Origin: Nocardia takedensis NBRC 100417
GTDB lineage: Bacteria > Actinomycetota > Actinomycetes > Mycobacteriales > Mycobacteriaceae
Length of the DNA: 51,406 bases
Assembly: GCF_000308695.1 (NCBI RefSeq)
Contig: NZ_BAGG01000256.1
Coordinates: 1 to 51,406, forward strand
Reading direction: 5' to 3'
Shown: one piece after another, positions 18,034-25,985 of the stretch
Layout of the letters: every line of letters starts with the position of its first letter
How positions within the stretch are numbered: position 1 is the first letter of the stretch
Made by a program: the position numbers and the translations under genes
The notes under the pieces: generated by a model
Databases searched by the model: none
What the model was told of the DNA's origin: nothing
The model's input: only the letters and a program-made list of their open reading frames with translations

Positions 18034-18502
18034 GCCACGATGATTGCACGATTGCGTTGTCGGCCAACAACTTTCTGGGCGTGTCGACGCTTCGCGTCGG
18101 CGTCTCGCAGGAGACCGGCAGCGCAACGGTCTTCGCTGACCTGCCTCGTACTCGGTGAGCGCCGACGCGCGACAAGGGGCCGGACATCCGCATCGAGGTG
18201 ACATTGCTGCGGCTCGCTGAAGCCCTCACCATCCTGGCAAGCTCTTCGACTCGCCCCCGCACCAACTCCAGTACGCAACTTCGCGCTGCCCAACGACCCG
18301 TCTGCTGTCGTCTCCTCCATCGTGACGTCTTCGAGTCGTCGACGGTCAGCACCAACCGCCCTGCCAGCCATGAAGGTCGCACTGCTCACGCGCAGTTCAC
18401 AGCATCGATTCCGAGCCGTCGGGCTCAACTCACCGGAGCAACGGAAGAAACCTTCGTGGTCGGCCCGCGCCGCTAGCATCCGATCACGTAGCTTTGGACG
18501 CC
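18034..18502. promoter_or_regulatory. Divergent intergenic region between DUF6083-like and NACHT genes
   Basis: These 469 bp must contain the promoters of both flanking genes. No protein gene is convincing and no strong inverted repeat was seen. The NACHT start (18503) lacks a clear Shine-Dalgarno sequence, so a leaderless or very short-leader transcript is possible. Confidence 0.3.
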
Positions 18503-21229
18503 ATGACCTACGACCTGTCCCGGCTCGGCAGCAACCGATTCGAACACATGGTGCAGGCGCTGGCGTTGGCCCAACTCGGTTCCGGAGTCCAGATCTTCGG
18601 GGCCGGGCCCGACGGTGGGCGTGAAGCGACCTTCCGCGGCGAGATCGCCATGGAGGGCAGAGGCACGTGGAACGGCTACGGAGTCATTCAGGCGAAATAC
18701 AAAGAGCGGCTCGGTGAAACGGCAGCAGACCAGAAATGGTTCTTCGAACAGATCACCGCCGAGCTCAACGATTGGATCGACCCGAAGAAGAAGCGTCACC
18801 ACAACAAGCCCGACTATCTCATCCTCGTCACCAATGTCGCGCTGACCGGCGTCTCCGAGACGGGAGGACTGGACCGTCTCGACCGAATGTTCACGCAGTA
18901 CCGCGAAATGGGCGAAAAGCAGTCGGACGGAACGCTCCGGAAGACCGGTATGCCCGACTTCCGGGACTACCACGTGTGGCACGCCGAGTACCTGGACCGC
19001 CTACTGGAATCCCATGCCGAGATACGGCGGTGTTACGCGGATCTGGTTTTGCCCGGAGACATATTGTCGCGACTGCTCGGTCAGGTCGAAGAGGACGACG
19101 CGCGGATCGCCCACGCATGGATCGGCCACGTCGCGGGTGCCATGAGAACCGATACCACCGTAGAACTCGGCGAGTCCGGCGACAGTAACAACTCGAAGTT
19201 GTCGCTCGCAGAAGTCGCTGTGGACCTGCCTGCCTCGTCGGTGGCGGGTTCCCGAAAGACCTCGCCGGTACTGAAGGCACTCGTCGAACGAGGCGATCAG
19301 GTCCTCTCCCTCGCGCATAGACCCGCCGCGAAAGATCGAATGGTGGTCCTGGGCGGGCCCGGCTCCGGCAAATCGACGATCTCTCGGCTGCTGTGCCAAC
19401 TCTATCGGGTTCCGCTGCTGGAGAACTCAGCCTCCGGCCGGATCACCGCGCAAACAGCCGAACGCGCGAACCGGATACGCACCAGTTTCGAGGCCGCCGG
19501 TCTGCCGGATCCGACCCTGCACCGGCTTCCCGTCCGGGTGGTGTTGAGCACGTTCGCCGACCTGGTGAGCAAAGACACCGACCTGACCCTGCTCCAGCAC
19601 ATCGTGGGCCTGATCAACCATCGCGCGTCGGATCCGATCACCGTGGTACAGGCCAAGCGTCTGCTGAATGCCTGGCCTGCGCTCGTGGTCCTCGACGGCA
19701 TGGACGAAGTGGCTTCCGCCGTCATCCGTGATGAAGTGTCAGCGCGGATCGCGGACTTCCTGACCGAGATGGCGGCTCTGGGGGCCGATGTCTTCACCGT
19801 GTGCACTTCCCGGCCGATCGGCTTCGACCATGATCCGGATATCGCCTACGAAGAACTGCATCTCGCTTCGCTGACACCCGCAGACGCGATGCGCTATGCC
19901 GAACGTCTGTTGGCGTGTCGATTCGCGGACAACCTCGACCGGCAGGAACAGGTAGTCGAACGGTTGACCACGGCCTCGCGCAGCGAGGACACCGCTCGCT
20001 TGATGACCTCACCGCTGCAAGTGACGATTCTGAGTCTCCTGCTCGAACAACGGCGCCAGGCGCCAGCCAGTCGATACGCCCTGTTCAAGAACTACTACGA
20101 CATCATCTACGCACGTGAGTGCGACAAACCGGATGGCATCGGCGACGTCCTCGAGATGTACCGATCTCAATTCGATCAGCTTCACGAACAGTGTGGACTG
20201 ACGATCCACGCGCGCGCCGAGCGTGGCGGTGCCGCCGAGTCGATCCTGCCGGTCGATGAACTGGAGAACATCGCACGCGGGATCCTCGAAGCCGAGGGAC
20301 ACCACGAATCACAGCAGGAAACCCTGATCGAGAAGATCCTGCACCTCGCCAGGCAACGACTCGTCCTGTTGGTCGCTCGAGGTAATGGCCTCGCCTTCGA
20401 GGTCCGCAGTCTCACCGAGTTCTTCGCAGCGCGCTGTCTCATGGCCAATGAGGACGCCCCCGACAAGCTCGAACTCATGGTCCCCTCCGCCCACTGGCGC
20501 CATACCTGGCTGCTGGCGGCGGGCTACATCTTCTCCGAAAGGCACGGGCTGCGAGACACCGTGTTGAACCGCCTGAACACCGTGGACAACCGGGACACGG
20601 TGAACCGGCTCGTGATGCCCGGCGCAGTCCTGGCCATCGATGCCCTCCAGGATGGATTCGCCGCCAACGCTCCGAGATTCGAGCAGGACCTCGTGCAGGC
20701 CGCCATGAGGCTGGTGAAAGGCCCCATCGGCAGCCACATCACGTGGCTCGCCGACGCGCTCGCTCCATTCATGGATCGCTCCGACAATATCGCGCGATCC
20801 GTGTGGCGCGAAGTCGAAGCCCTCCTGGCCGACCAGAGCCCGGGCGCGACCCGAGCCTTTCTCACCGGTCTGGGATCGACCGAATTCGACGCGATAGCGG
20901 CCCGCGCGACCAACAGACTCGCCGAGTACAGCGAACACAACAACACTTCGTCCACCGATGAGGCCCCCACCGACCACTCAGCCATCGCAGCCCTCCGCGG
21001 TCAACTCCTCGAGATGGGATTCAACGACATCCCACCGGCAGCCGATCTGGATTTCTTCGACGCCGCCGCGCGCCAAAGCATCAACGACGGCCCGGCCGAC
21101 CGCGCCGTCGTCAAAGCACGCGAACTCATCATCGAGGGTGTACGAAACAACTACCGCCACAGAGCGAGAATCCGCGCTCGCCTCGCCGAGGCGATCGCCC
21201 ACGACTACATCGGTCATCACCTCATCTGA
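18503..21229 (+). CDS. NACHT-type NTPase with N-terminal restriction-nuclease-like domain (candidate antiphage NLR)
   Basis: The 908-residue product starts at ATG 18503 (MTYDLSRLGSNRFEHMVQAL), preferred over TTG at 18494. Residues about 10-130 form an Mrr-like PD-(D/E)XK domain: FEHMVQALA helix, GPDGGREATF, then GVIQAKYK (residues about 61-67) with the Q-x-K signature. A NACHT STAND NTPase follows, with Walker A GGPGSGKST (284-292), Walker B LVVLDGMDE (about 395-403), sensor CTSRPIGFD and the downstream helical region. The C-terminal 350 residues are helical and should sense the trigger. Nuclease-NACHT proteins (bNACHT/Avs-like) kill or arrest infected cells by cutting DNA on sensing a phage product. 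No partner gene is coupled to it. Confidence 0.85.
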   Translation: MTYDLSRLGSNRFEHMVQALALAQLGSGVQIFGAGPDGGREATFRGEIAMEGRGTWNGYGVIQAKYKERLGETAADQKWFFEQITAELNDWIDPKKKRHHNKPDYLILVTNVALTGVSETGGLDRLDRMFTQYREMGEKQSDGTLRKTGMPDFRDYHVWHAEYLDRLLESHAEIRRCYADLVLPGDILSRLLGQVEEDDARIAHAWIGHVAGAMRTDTTVELGESGDSNNSKLSLAEVAVDLPASSVAGSRKTSPVLKALVERGDQVLSLAHRPAAKDRMVVLGGPGSGKSTISRLLCQLYRVPLLENSASGRITAQTAERANRIRTSFEAAGLPDPTLHRLPVRVVLSTFADLVSKDTDLTLLQHIVGLINHRASDPITVVQAKRLLNAWPALVVLDGMDEVASAVIRDEVSARIADFLTEMAALGADVFTVCTSRPIGFDHDPDIAYEELHLASLTPADAMRYAERLLACRFADNLDRQEQVVERLTTASRSEDTARLMTSPLQVTILSLLLEQRRQAPASRYALFKNYYDIIYARECDKPDGIGDVLEMYRSQFDQLHEQCGLTIHARAERGGAAESILPVDELENIARGILEAEGHHESQQETLIEKILHLARQRLVLLVARGNGLAFEVRSLTEFFAARCLMANEDAPDKLELMVPSAHWRHTWLLAAGYIFSERHGLRDTVLNRLNTVDNRDTVNRLVMPGAVLAIDALQDGFAANAPRFEQDLVQAAMRLVKGPIGSHITWLADALAPFMDRSDNIARSVWREVEALLADQSPGATRAFLTGLGSTEFDAIAARATNRLAEYSEHNNTSSTDEAPTDHSAIAALRGQLLEMGFNDIPPAADLDFFDAAARQSINDGPADRAVVKARELIIEGVRNNYRHRARIRARLAEAIAHDYIGHHLI

Positions 21230-21345
21230 CCAAGCTCGGCACCAGAGCAGGCTCGCTGGAGCACCTCGGGATCGGTCCGTCAGTCGCGATCGAGTGCCTG
21301 GATCAGTGCTCACCCGGCCGTACACCGCGGATCTGACCGTGCGGA

Positions 21346-22449
21346 TCAATCCGTCCGCTGAGCTTCGGTCGACGTGCGGCCGCGTGTCTCCCTTGCGAGC
21401 CGGAGGTCGAGCATCGCTTGTGGTGTGGTGTCTCGTGTGAGCACGGTCCAGTCGGCGTGGACGGTGGTCCAGGGGTCGTCGGCGTCGAATCGTATCCGCA
21501 CGGTGGTGGTGGCGTGGTCGGCGCGCGCGGCCAGACGGGCGCGGGTCTTCGCGAGTTCGGGCTGGTCTTCCGGGTGGACGGTGGGCAATTCCCGCTGCCA
21601 GCGGTCCAGCGGTGCGGAGCCGGGGTGGATCCATTCGTGGACGAGGCCGGTCGGCAGATCGACGATGCCGATGGCGTGGTTGGCTCGGATCGGAATGGCA
21701 CGCAACAAGGGCACGGTGATCGAGGGTTGTGCGGGTGGGTGGGTGGCGGTGATGTCGGTGACGACGGCGCGGACGTCGGTGCTGTCGCGGTCGCGGACGG
21801 CGGCGATGAACAGGCTGCGTCGTGGGCCGCCGGCCAGGGCGCGGGTGACCGCGATCGCCGACCATCGTCGGGTGAGGACGTCGGTGGCGGGGTCGAGTAG
21901 TCGTAGCAGTCCTTCTCGGTCGTCGAGGTGTTCGAGGTGGCCCAGCAGGTCGGGCAAGGTTCGCCCGCGACCGGTGTCGGTGTCGGTGTCGAGGAGGAGG
22001 TCGATTCCTGGTGTGGTGGTGGCGATACCGGTGCCGGGAGTCGACCAGTGCAGGGCGCCGACGGTGGGGCGGGCCGGTGGTGGGCGCGAGCGCGGTCCGG
22101 CCCAGAGTTGGACCGCGTCCACGGTGTCGGCGGGTCCGAGGACGGGGACGGTGATCACCCGCATCTGAGCTCCGGTGGGCAGGTAGACGGTGCCGACCTG
22201 TGGTTGTGCCTGGGTGCGGGTGGCGTCGAGGACCGCGGGGAGGCGGTCGGCGACCGCGGCGGAGCCGGCGACGCGGGTGCGTGTCAGTCGGGTGTGGCGG
22301 CGGGGGTGGGCGCCCTCGGCCACGACCCATCCCCGTTCCGGTCCCTCACCGAGCTGCAACAGCACCCACGGGTTGACCGAGGCGTGCGCGGCGGCGCGCT
22401 CGGCCCGATTCGGTCCCGGGACCGGATGATCGGTGTGTGCCTGGGTCAT
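21346..22449 (-). CDS. GAF/PAS-like protein of the second backbone operon
   Basis: The 367-residue product resembles a family common in Nocardia and Rhodococcus with an N-terminal GAF-like half (PWVLLQLGEGPERGWVVAEG to about residue 125) and a C-terminal PAS-like half: AIGIVDLPTGLVHEWI, HPEDQPEL, then VRIRFDADD, the order of a PAS fold. No output domain (HTH, kinase) is present, so it may be a small-molecule sensor or partner protein. The ATG at 22449 overlaps the stop of the preceding small membrane gene (ATGA). It is the last gene of the 25183-to-21346 operon. The family assignment is from memory of sequence pattern and is moderately uncertain. Confidence 0.55.
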   Translation of the reverse strand: MTQAHTDHPVPGPNRAERAAAHASVNPWVLLQLGEGPERGWVVAEGAHPRRHTRLTRTRVAGSAAVADRLPAVLDATRTQAQPQVGTVYLPTGAQMRVITVPVLGPADTVDAVQLWAGPRSRPPPARPTVGALHWSTPGTGIATTTPGIDLLLDTDTDTGRGRTLPDLLGHLEHLDDREGLLRLLDPATDVLTRRWSAIAVTRALAGGPRRSLFIAAVRDRDSTDVRAVVTDITATHPPAQPSITVPLLRAIPIRANHAIGIVDLPTGLVHEWIHPGSAPLDRWQRELPTVHPEDQPELAKTRARLAARADHATTTVRIRFDADDPWTTVHADWTVLTRDTTPQAMLDLRLARETRGRTSTEAQRTD

Positions 22450-22760
22450 GATTCACCGCCTGTCTCGAACGAACCCCGCATCGCCTGCGGAGGTTGCGGG
22501 TTGTGGTGGCGTCGGTGTTCTGCCCACGGTCGACGTGGCCGGTGTCCGTGGATGGCCGCGCTCAGGTTCGCGATCGCGGTCAGGACCGCGATCACACCGA
22601 CCGGCACGACGTCGACGACCGCGCTCACAACGCACCCGCTTCCCGCGCGCCGGCCCGCGCCCACATCGATGCCGGGACCGAGGTGCACCATGCGGTCGCG
22701 GACCCCGGCCTCCCCTGCCCGCAGGCATGCCCGGTCGAGGTCCGATGTGGAAGCGCCCAC
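22446..22760 (-). CDS. Small membrane protein, second backbone operon
   Basis: The product of about 104 residues has one hydrophobic helix (about residues 40-65, VVSAVVDVVPVGVIAVLTAI) followed by an Arg/His-rich tail. The GTG at 22760 has GGGA six bases upstream; the ATG at 22691 is an alternative. The stop overlaps the next start (ATGA), which supports the frame. It overlaps the 3' end of the preceding gene in another frame, which suggests that gene may really end earlier. Function unknown. Confidence 0.55.
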   Translation of the reverse strand: MGASTSDLDRACLRAGEAGVRDRMVHLGPGIDVGAGRRAGSGCVVSAVVDVVPVGVIAVLTAIANLSAAIHGHRPRRPWAEHRRHHNPQPPQAMRGSFETGGES

Positions 22761-23425
22761 GTCATCCCAGGGAGCGTTCTCATGGTTTGATGCGCATATC
22801 CGGATAGCGGTATGTAGTACGCCTCGCTGCGTGCCGGGCTGCTGTGCGCGGCGGTGGCGTCGCAGGGGGTGGTGCGCAGCGGGTGGGTCAGTATCCACGC
22901 GGCGGCGAGCAGGATGGCCAGGGCGGCGAGTATGCCGATCAGTTCGAGGACGGCCCTGCGGGTGGGAGTCCCCCGCGGTCGTCGCCTCCGGTGTGGGGTC
23001 GGTGGGTGGGGTGTGGTGATGATGCCGTCGCGGGTGAGGTTGTCGGACAGGTTGATCCAGGTCGCGCCGGGGCGGAGGTTTCGGCAGTGGATGACCGCGA
23101 CCGAGGTGAGTCCGCCGTGGGCGAGTTGTTCCAGGGTGCGGGGTAGTTGGCGTAGGGGGCGGCCGATGGTTCGGGGTGTTCCGAGCACGATCAGGACCGC
23201 GGTGTCGATGCTCACCGCGGCCAGGGTCGGGGCAGCCGACGCGTGGTTGCTGTGGTGGCTGATCACGACGATGCGGTGGTCGTGGAATCCGACGAAGACG
23301 AGGTGGGCTCGGTCGGGGGTCTCGACGCCGAGGACGGCGCGGGCCGCGGTGAGGGCCTCGTCGATGGCGGGGGTGAGATCAACGCGCGGCCGCATGTGGG
23401 GTTGGGGTGGTTCGGGGGCGCTCAT
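22625..23425 (-). CDS. Membrane-anchored protein, second backbone operon
   Basis: The first 150 residues form a soluble alpha/beta domain (HLVFVGFHDHRIVVISHH, TAVLIVLGTP, SVAVIHCRN) loosely like DUF4192-type proteins; a basic stretch RRRRPRG precedes one membrane helix (about residues 166-190, VLELIGILAALAILLAAAWIL). The last 50 residues overlap the next gene and look out of frame: in another frame the sequence would stop at 22780 after PDMRIKP, leaving a normal 19-bp gap. A one-base error or frameshift near 22800-22815 would explain this. The start is 1 bp after the previous stop. Function unknown. Confidence 0.6.
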   Translation of the reverse strand: MSAPEPPQPHMRPRVDLTPAIDEALTAARAVLGVETPDRAHLVFVGFHDHRIVVISHHSNHASAAPTLAAVSIDTAVLIVLGTPRTIGRPLRQLPRTLEQLAHGGLTSVAVIHCRNLRPGATWINLSDNLTRDGIITTPHPPTPHRRRRPRGTPTRRAVLELIGILAALAILLAAAWILTHPLRTTPCDATAAHSSPARSEAYYIPLSGYAHQTMRTLPGMTWALPHRTSTGHACGQGRPGSATAWCTSVPASMWARAGAREAGAL

Positions 23426-23426
23426 T

Positions 23427-23708
23427 TCAGTGGGCTTTCGTTCGCGTCGACAGGGATCGCGCCCATTCGCTGTGGCAGCTCGGCGCCGGTCCGGCGACCG
23501 TGCATCCGGAACGCCCCGGCGGGGACGCGTAGGACGGCGGGGAGGCCGTCCTACCCGCTGCGGGGTCTTGTTGGTGGGTGCCGGGTTCGGTGGTGTGGGC
23601 GAGAGTGAGTGCGATCAGGCAGGCGAGCAGGACCGCCCACCCGGCGGGTCGGAGGATCGCGCGGGTGGGCGTGGCGGTGCGTCGGGTGGGCGGGCCTGGG
23701 GTGGTCAC
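23427..23708 (-). CDS. Small bitopic membrane protein, second backbone operon
   Basis: The 93-residue product begins at a GTG forming a GTGA overlap with the cutinase stop, then a Thr/Arg-rich N-terminus, one membrane helix (about residues 22-41, AGWAVLLACLIALTLAHTTE) and a short exported tail with two cysteines (SGCTVAGPAPSCHSEW) that may form a disulfide. The overlap and its spacing to the next gene (1 bp) support it as real. Function unknown; probably a subunit of the same membrane complex as its neighbours. Confidence 0.6.
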   Translation of the reverse strand: MTTPGPPTRRTATPTRAILRPAGWAVLLACLIALTLAHTTEPGTHQQDPAAGRTASPPSYASPPGRSGCTVAGPAPSCHSEWARSLSTRTKAH

Positions 23709-24970
23709 GGTGTCGACAGGTCCTCGGCGAGTGCGCCGAGCCAGTCGGCGGCCTGTCGGGTGTGCCCGGTGGGGCCGTAGCCGGTGTGGTGGGCGGGCGC
23801 GGTGAACAATTGTCCGAGGACCGCCGGGTCGAGCAGGTCGGCGTTGTCGGCCGCGACCTGTGGAAGCGCGGCGAGGACCTGGCCGGCCAGTCGGGGGATC
23901 TGGGCGAGGGGATCGGCGACGACGGCCGCGGTGAGCGCGGCGACCTTGTCGGCGACGGCTTGTTCGCTGCCCGCGTGCGGGCCCGGTCCGGGCTGGGCGG
24001 CGTCGGCGATACGTTGGGAAATGCTCTGCCGGGGTGCATAGTCGACCCCGGCCTCGGTGATCGACAGGTCGTCCAGGATGACGGCCGCACCGGTTTCGGC
24101 GACGGTCGCCGACCACGCGGCCCCGACCGACTCGACCGCGGTCACCGGGTCGCCGAGGTCGGCCTGGGCCAGGACGCCCGCGGCGGTGCGCAGGGCCGCG
24201 GCGTTCGTGGGTGCGTCGCAGGCCAGGTCGGCGGGCACGCACAACTCCCCTACCCTGCCCGACAGTTCGGCGTAGTCGACTCCGGCGCCGACGATGCCGG
24301 GGTTGGCGGGAACGGGGTTCAACCGCACCGTGGAGGTCGAGGAGCCGTCGGCGCCCGGGGCGGGGTCGGGGGTGGTTTGGCCGGGTCGGCCGGGCAGCGG
24401 GTCGACGCCGGGGTTCTTGGCCGGGTTGCTGAGCAACGCGACACCGGCCACCTGCTCCGGCGCGACAGGTCCGGCACCGGTGCCGACTTGTTGCGCGAAC
24501 TCCGAGACCGCCAGCGCGCCTTGGGAGTAGCCGACCGCGGCCAGTCGTGTGTCGGGGCACTGGCCGAGTGCGGTGGTGGCCATCTCGGTGAGGTTGTGGC
24601 GTGCCTGGTCGACGGAGTCGGCGAAGGGCAGCCGCCCGGTTCCGGTGCCGAGCACCGCGCCGAAGCCGGCGTCGTAAGGGACGTAGGCGCGCACGACCTC
24701 GGGGTGGTCGGCCAGCGTCGGGCCGAGGATCAGCCCGAGCATGCCGCTGTCGGTGTGCGGGTCCGCGTACGGGGTGGATTGGCCGGTGCCCTGGACTCCG
24801 AGGACCAGCAGCGCCGGGCACGGCGCGCCGTCGGGGATCGCCGCGGGCGGCTCGGCGGCCGCCGCGGCCGAGCCGGTCATCAGGGCCGCGGCGGCGGTGC
24901 ACGCTGCCGCACCCCACACGCGGGTGCCTCGCCGTGTGGACCGCGGGGGATGTCGATAGTGCTTGCTCAC
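23705..24970 (-). CDS. Secreted cutinase-family serine hydrolase
   Basis: The 421-residue product has a signal peptide (basic start, hydrophobic core about residues 19-38, cleavage near AAAAEPPAA), then a cutinase-like domain: LVLGVQGTGQ near the oxyanion hole, nucleophile elbow GYSQG in AAVGYSQGALAVSEF, and paired cysteines. An alanine-rich helical extension of about 200 residues follows. It parallels the larger cutinase at 6554-8602, so the element encodes two envelope-lipid hydrolases in two operons. The ATG at 24970 gives a clean signal peptide. It lies 111 bp downstream of the 33-residue peptide gene and is coupled to the next gene by a GTGA overlap. Confidence 0.85.
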   Translation of the reverse strand: MSKHYRHPPRSTRRGTRVWGAAACTAAAALMTGSAAAAAEPPAAIPDGAPCPALLVLGVQGTGQSTPYADPHTDSGMLGLILGPTLADHPEVVRAYVPYDAGFGAVLGTGTGRLPFADSVDQARHNLTEMATTALGQCPDTRLAAVGYSQGALAVSEFAQQVGTGAGPVAPEQVAGVALLSNPAKNPGVDPLPGRPGQTTPDPAPGADGSSTSTVRLNPVPANPGIVGAGVDYAELSGRVGELCVPADLACDAPTNAAALRTAAGVLAQADLGDPVTAVESVGAAWSATVAETGAAVILDDLSITEAGVDYAPRQSISQRIADAAQPGPGPHAGSEQAVADKVAALTAAVVADPLAQIPRLAGQVLAALPQVAADNADLLDPAVLGQLFTAPAHHTGYGPTGHTRQAADWLGALAEDLSTP

Positions 24971-25081
24971 AGGCTTTTTCGTTCCTCACAGGTTGTGCCG
25001 CTGCGCGGCGCAAAGGTCGATGACGGACGCGGTGCGCACTCGGCGCGGGTGTGCGGGGCCGCGCCGAGTGCGGGGCCGGTG

Positions 25082-25183
25082 CTACAGGAACGGCAGCACC
25101 GAGTAGACGATGTTGAGCACGATCGAGCTCGCCGTCTGCGCCAACGCCAGACCGTTGGCCAGCGCACCCAGAATCTCGTTCAT
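25082..25183 (-). CDS. 33-residue hydrophobic peptide heading the second operon
   Basis: A 33-codon gene runs from ATG 25183 to TAG at 25082-25084. AAGGGAG lies nine bases before the ATG, a near-ideal ribosome site. The peptide starts MNEILGALANGLALAQ and ends NIVYSVLPFL; it is one amphipathic-to-hydrophobic helix with a single acidic residue (Glu3) and no basic residue. It lies just upstream of the secreted cutinase gene in the same orientation. Possible roles are a short pilin- or holin-like peptide, a membrane-active peptide, or a translated leader. The strong ribosome site makes translation likely; the function is unknown. Confidence 0.6.
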   Translation of the reverse strand: MNEILGALANGLALAQTASSIVLNIVYSVLPFL

Positions 25184-25252
25184 GAATGAACTCCCTTGCA
25201 TTTTTCGGGCAGGACTCAACCCCGCCGGACCCAACAAATTTCGAGGCACGTT

Positions 25253-25276
25253 GAATTCGCGTACGGTCGCGAATTC
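25253..25276. promoter_or_regulatory. Perfect inverted repeat, probable operator
   Basis: GAATTCGCG (25253-25261), a 6-nt spacer, and CGCGAATTC (25268-25276) form a perfect 9-bp inverted repeat, 70 bp upstream of the 33-residue peptide gene. Size and symmetry fit a dimeric regulator site; a candidate regulator on the element is the AbrB-like protein at 27109-27684, but this link is a guess. Confidence 0.5.
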
Positions 25277-25319
25277 GCCCCGCTACACGATCAGGGGAAC
25301 ACGAATCCGGAAGAACCAA

Positions 25320-25348
25320 CGGGTTCGTGTCGACATCGACACGACCCG
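25320..25348. promoter_or_regulatory. Near-perfect palindrome, probable protein-binding site
   Basis: TCGTGTCGA (25325-25333) and TCGACACGA (25336-25344) are perfect arms around a 2-nt centre; symmetry extends outward with one missing base to CGGGT / ACCCG. A 2-nt centre cannot form a good hairpin loop, so a protein-binding site is more likely than a terminator. Confidence 0.45.
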
Positions 25349-25796
25349 GTCTCCCCCGTCCTGCGATCCCCTGCGTTGCGTTCCGCATCGAGTTCGGGTG
25401 AATTCGATTCTCCGGGTTCGCCGTGGGGAACCCGGAATTCGGAACGCCTCAAGCATTCGACACCCGCGACACGGTGTCAATCCATCCCACCCGCACAAAA
25501 CGACGGCCCCGATCCCCCGACCCGCACACAACGATTCACCGCCCGCCGATCACCCGCCGCAACCACGCCCCACAGCGACGGCACAATGCACCTGAGGCGT
25601 TTTTCCAGCATCTATGCCGCGCAGGCAGCCGCACGCCACGAGACGGGAAGCGAAACCTACCGGCCCCGCCCCCGGACGGACACCGCAGTCGAACAACACC
25701 AGTCAGCGCAGGAACTACACGACCGATGTTTCCTGACTCCCCCGCGTATTCTCACCCTTACCGGGAGCGGACACCGAGTTTTCTCCGGTTTGTCGG

Positions 25797-25827
25797 CGGT
25801 GACCCGCAAACATTGTGCGGGTCACCG
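25797..25827. promoter_or_regulatory. 12-bp-arm inverted repeat upstream of the MBL gene
   Basis: CGGTGACCCGCA (25797-25808) and TGCGGGTCACCG (25816-25827) are perfectly complementary with a 7-nt loop. The hairpin has no T-run. It lies 159 bp before the MBL gene and may be an operator, a terminator for antisense reads, or part of an origin. Confidence 0.5.
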
Positions 25828-25985
25828 ATATTGATCCCCCCGGAAGCTTTGTGGTTGCGTTATTGCATCGCTCGACATCCGCGACTACAGCAGGCGAGCG
25901 ACGCCCGATCCGCCGGTGTCGTGCGCCGATCATCTGCCGTCTAATTCGCGCACTGCTCCCCCTTCACAGAGAATTACGGTGCCTC

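Larger units (their letters stand above)
25184..25985. promoter_or_regulatory. Palindrome-rich 802-bp intergenic region
   Basis: No convincing gene is present between the divergent peptide gene and MBL gene. The region carries three notable inverted repeats (25253-25276, 25320-25348, 25797-25827) and a weaker GACACC...GGTGTC near 25468-25487. It should contain both divergent promoters and could hold an origin of transfer or replication. Confidence 0.4.

Noticed and set aside
22946..25388. Long minus-strand frame reading through the second cutinase gene (from 25388)
   Set aside because: Only its last 93 codons (from GTG 23708) are supported as a gene; the rest is out-of-frame Arg/Pro-rich sequence.
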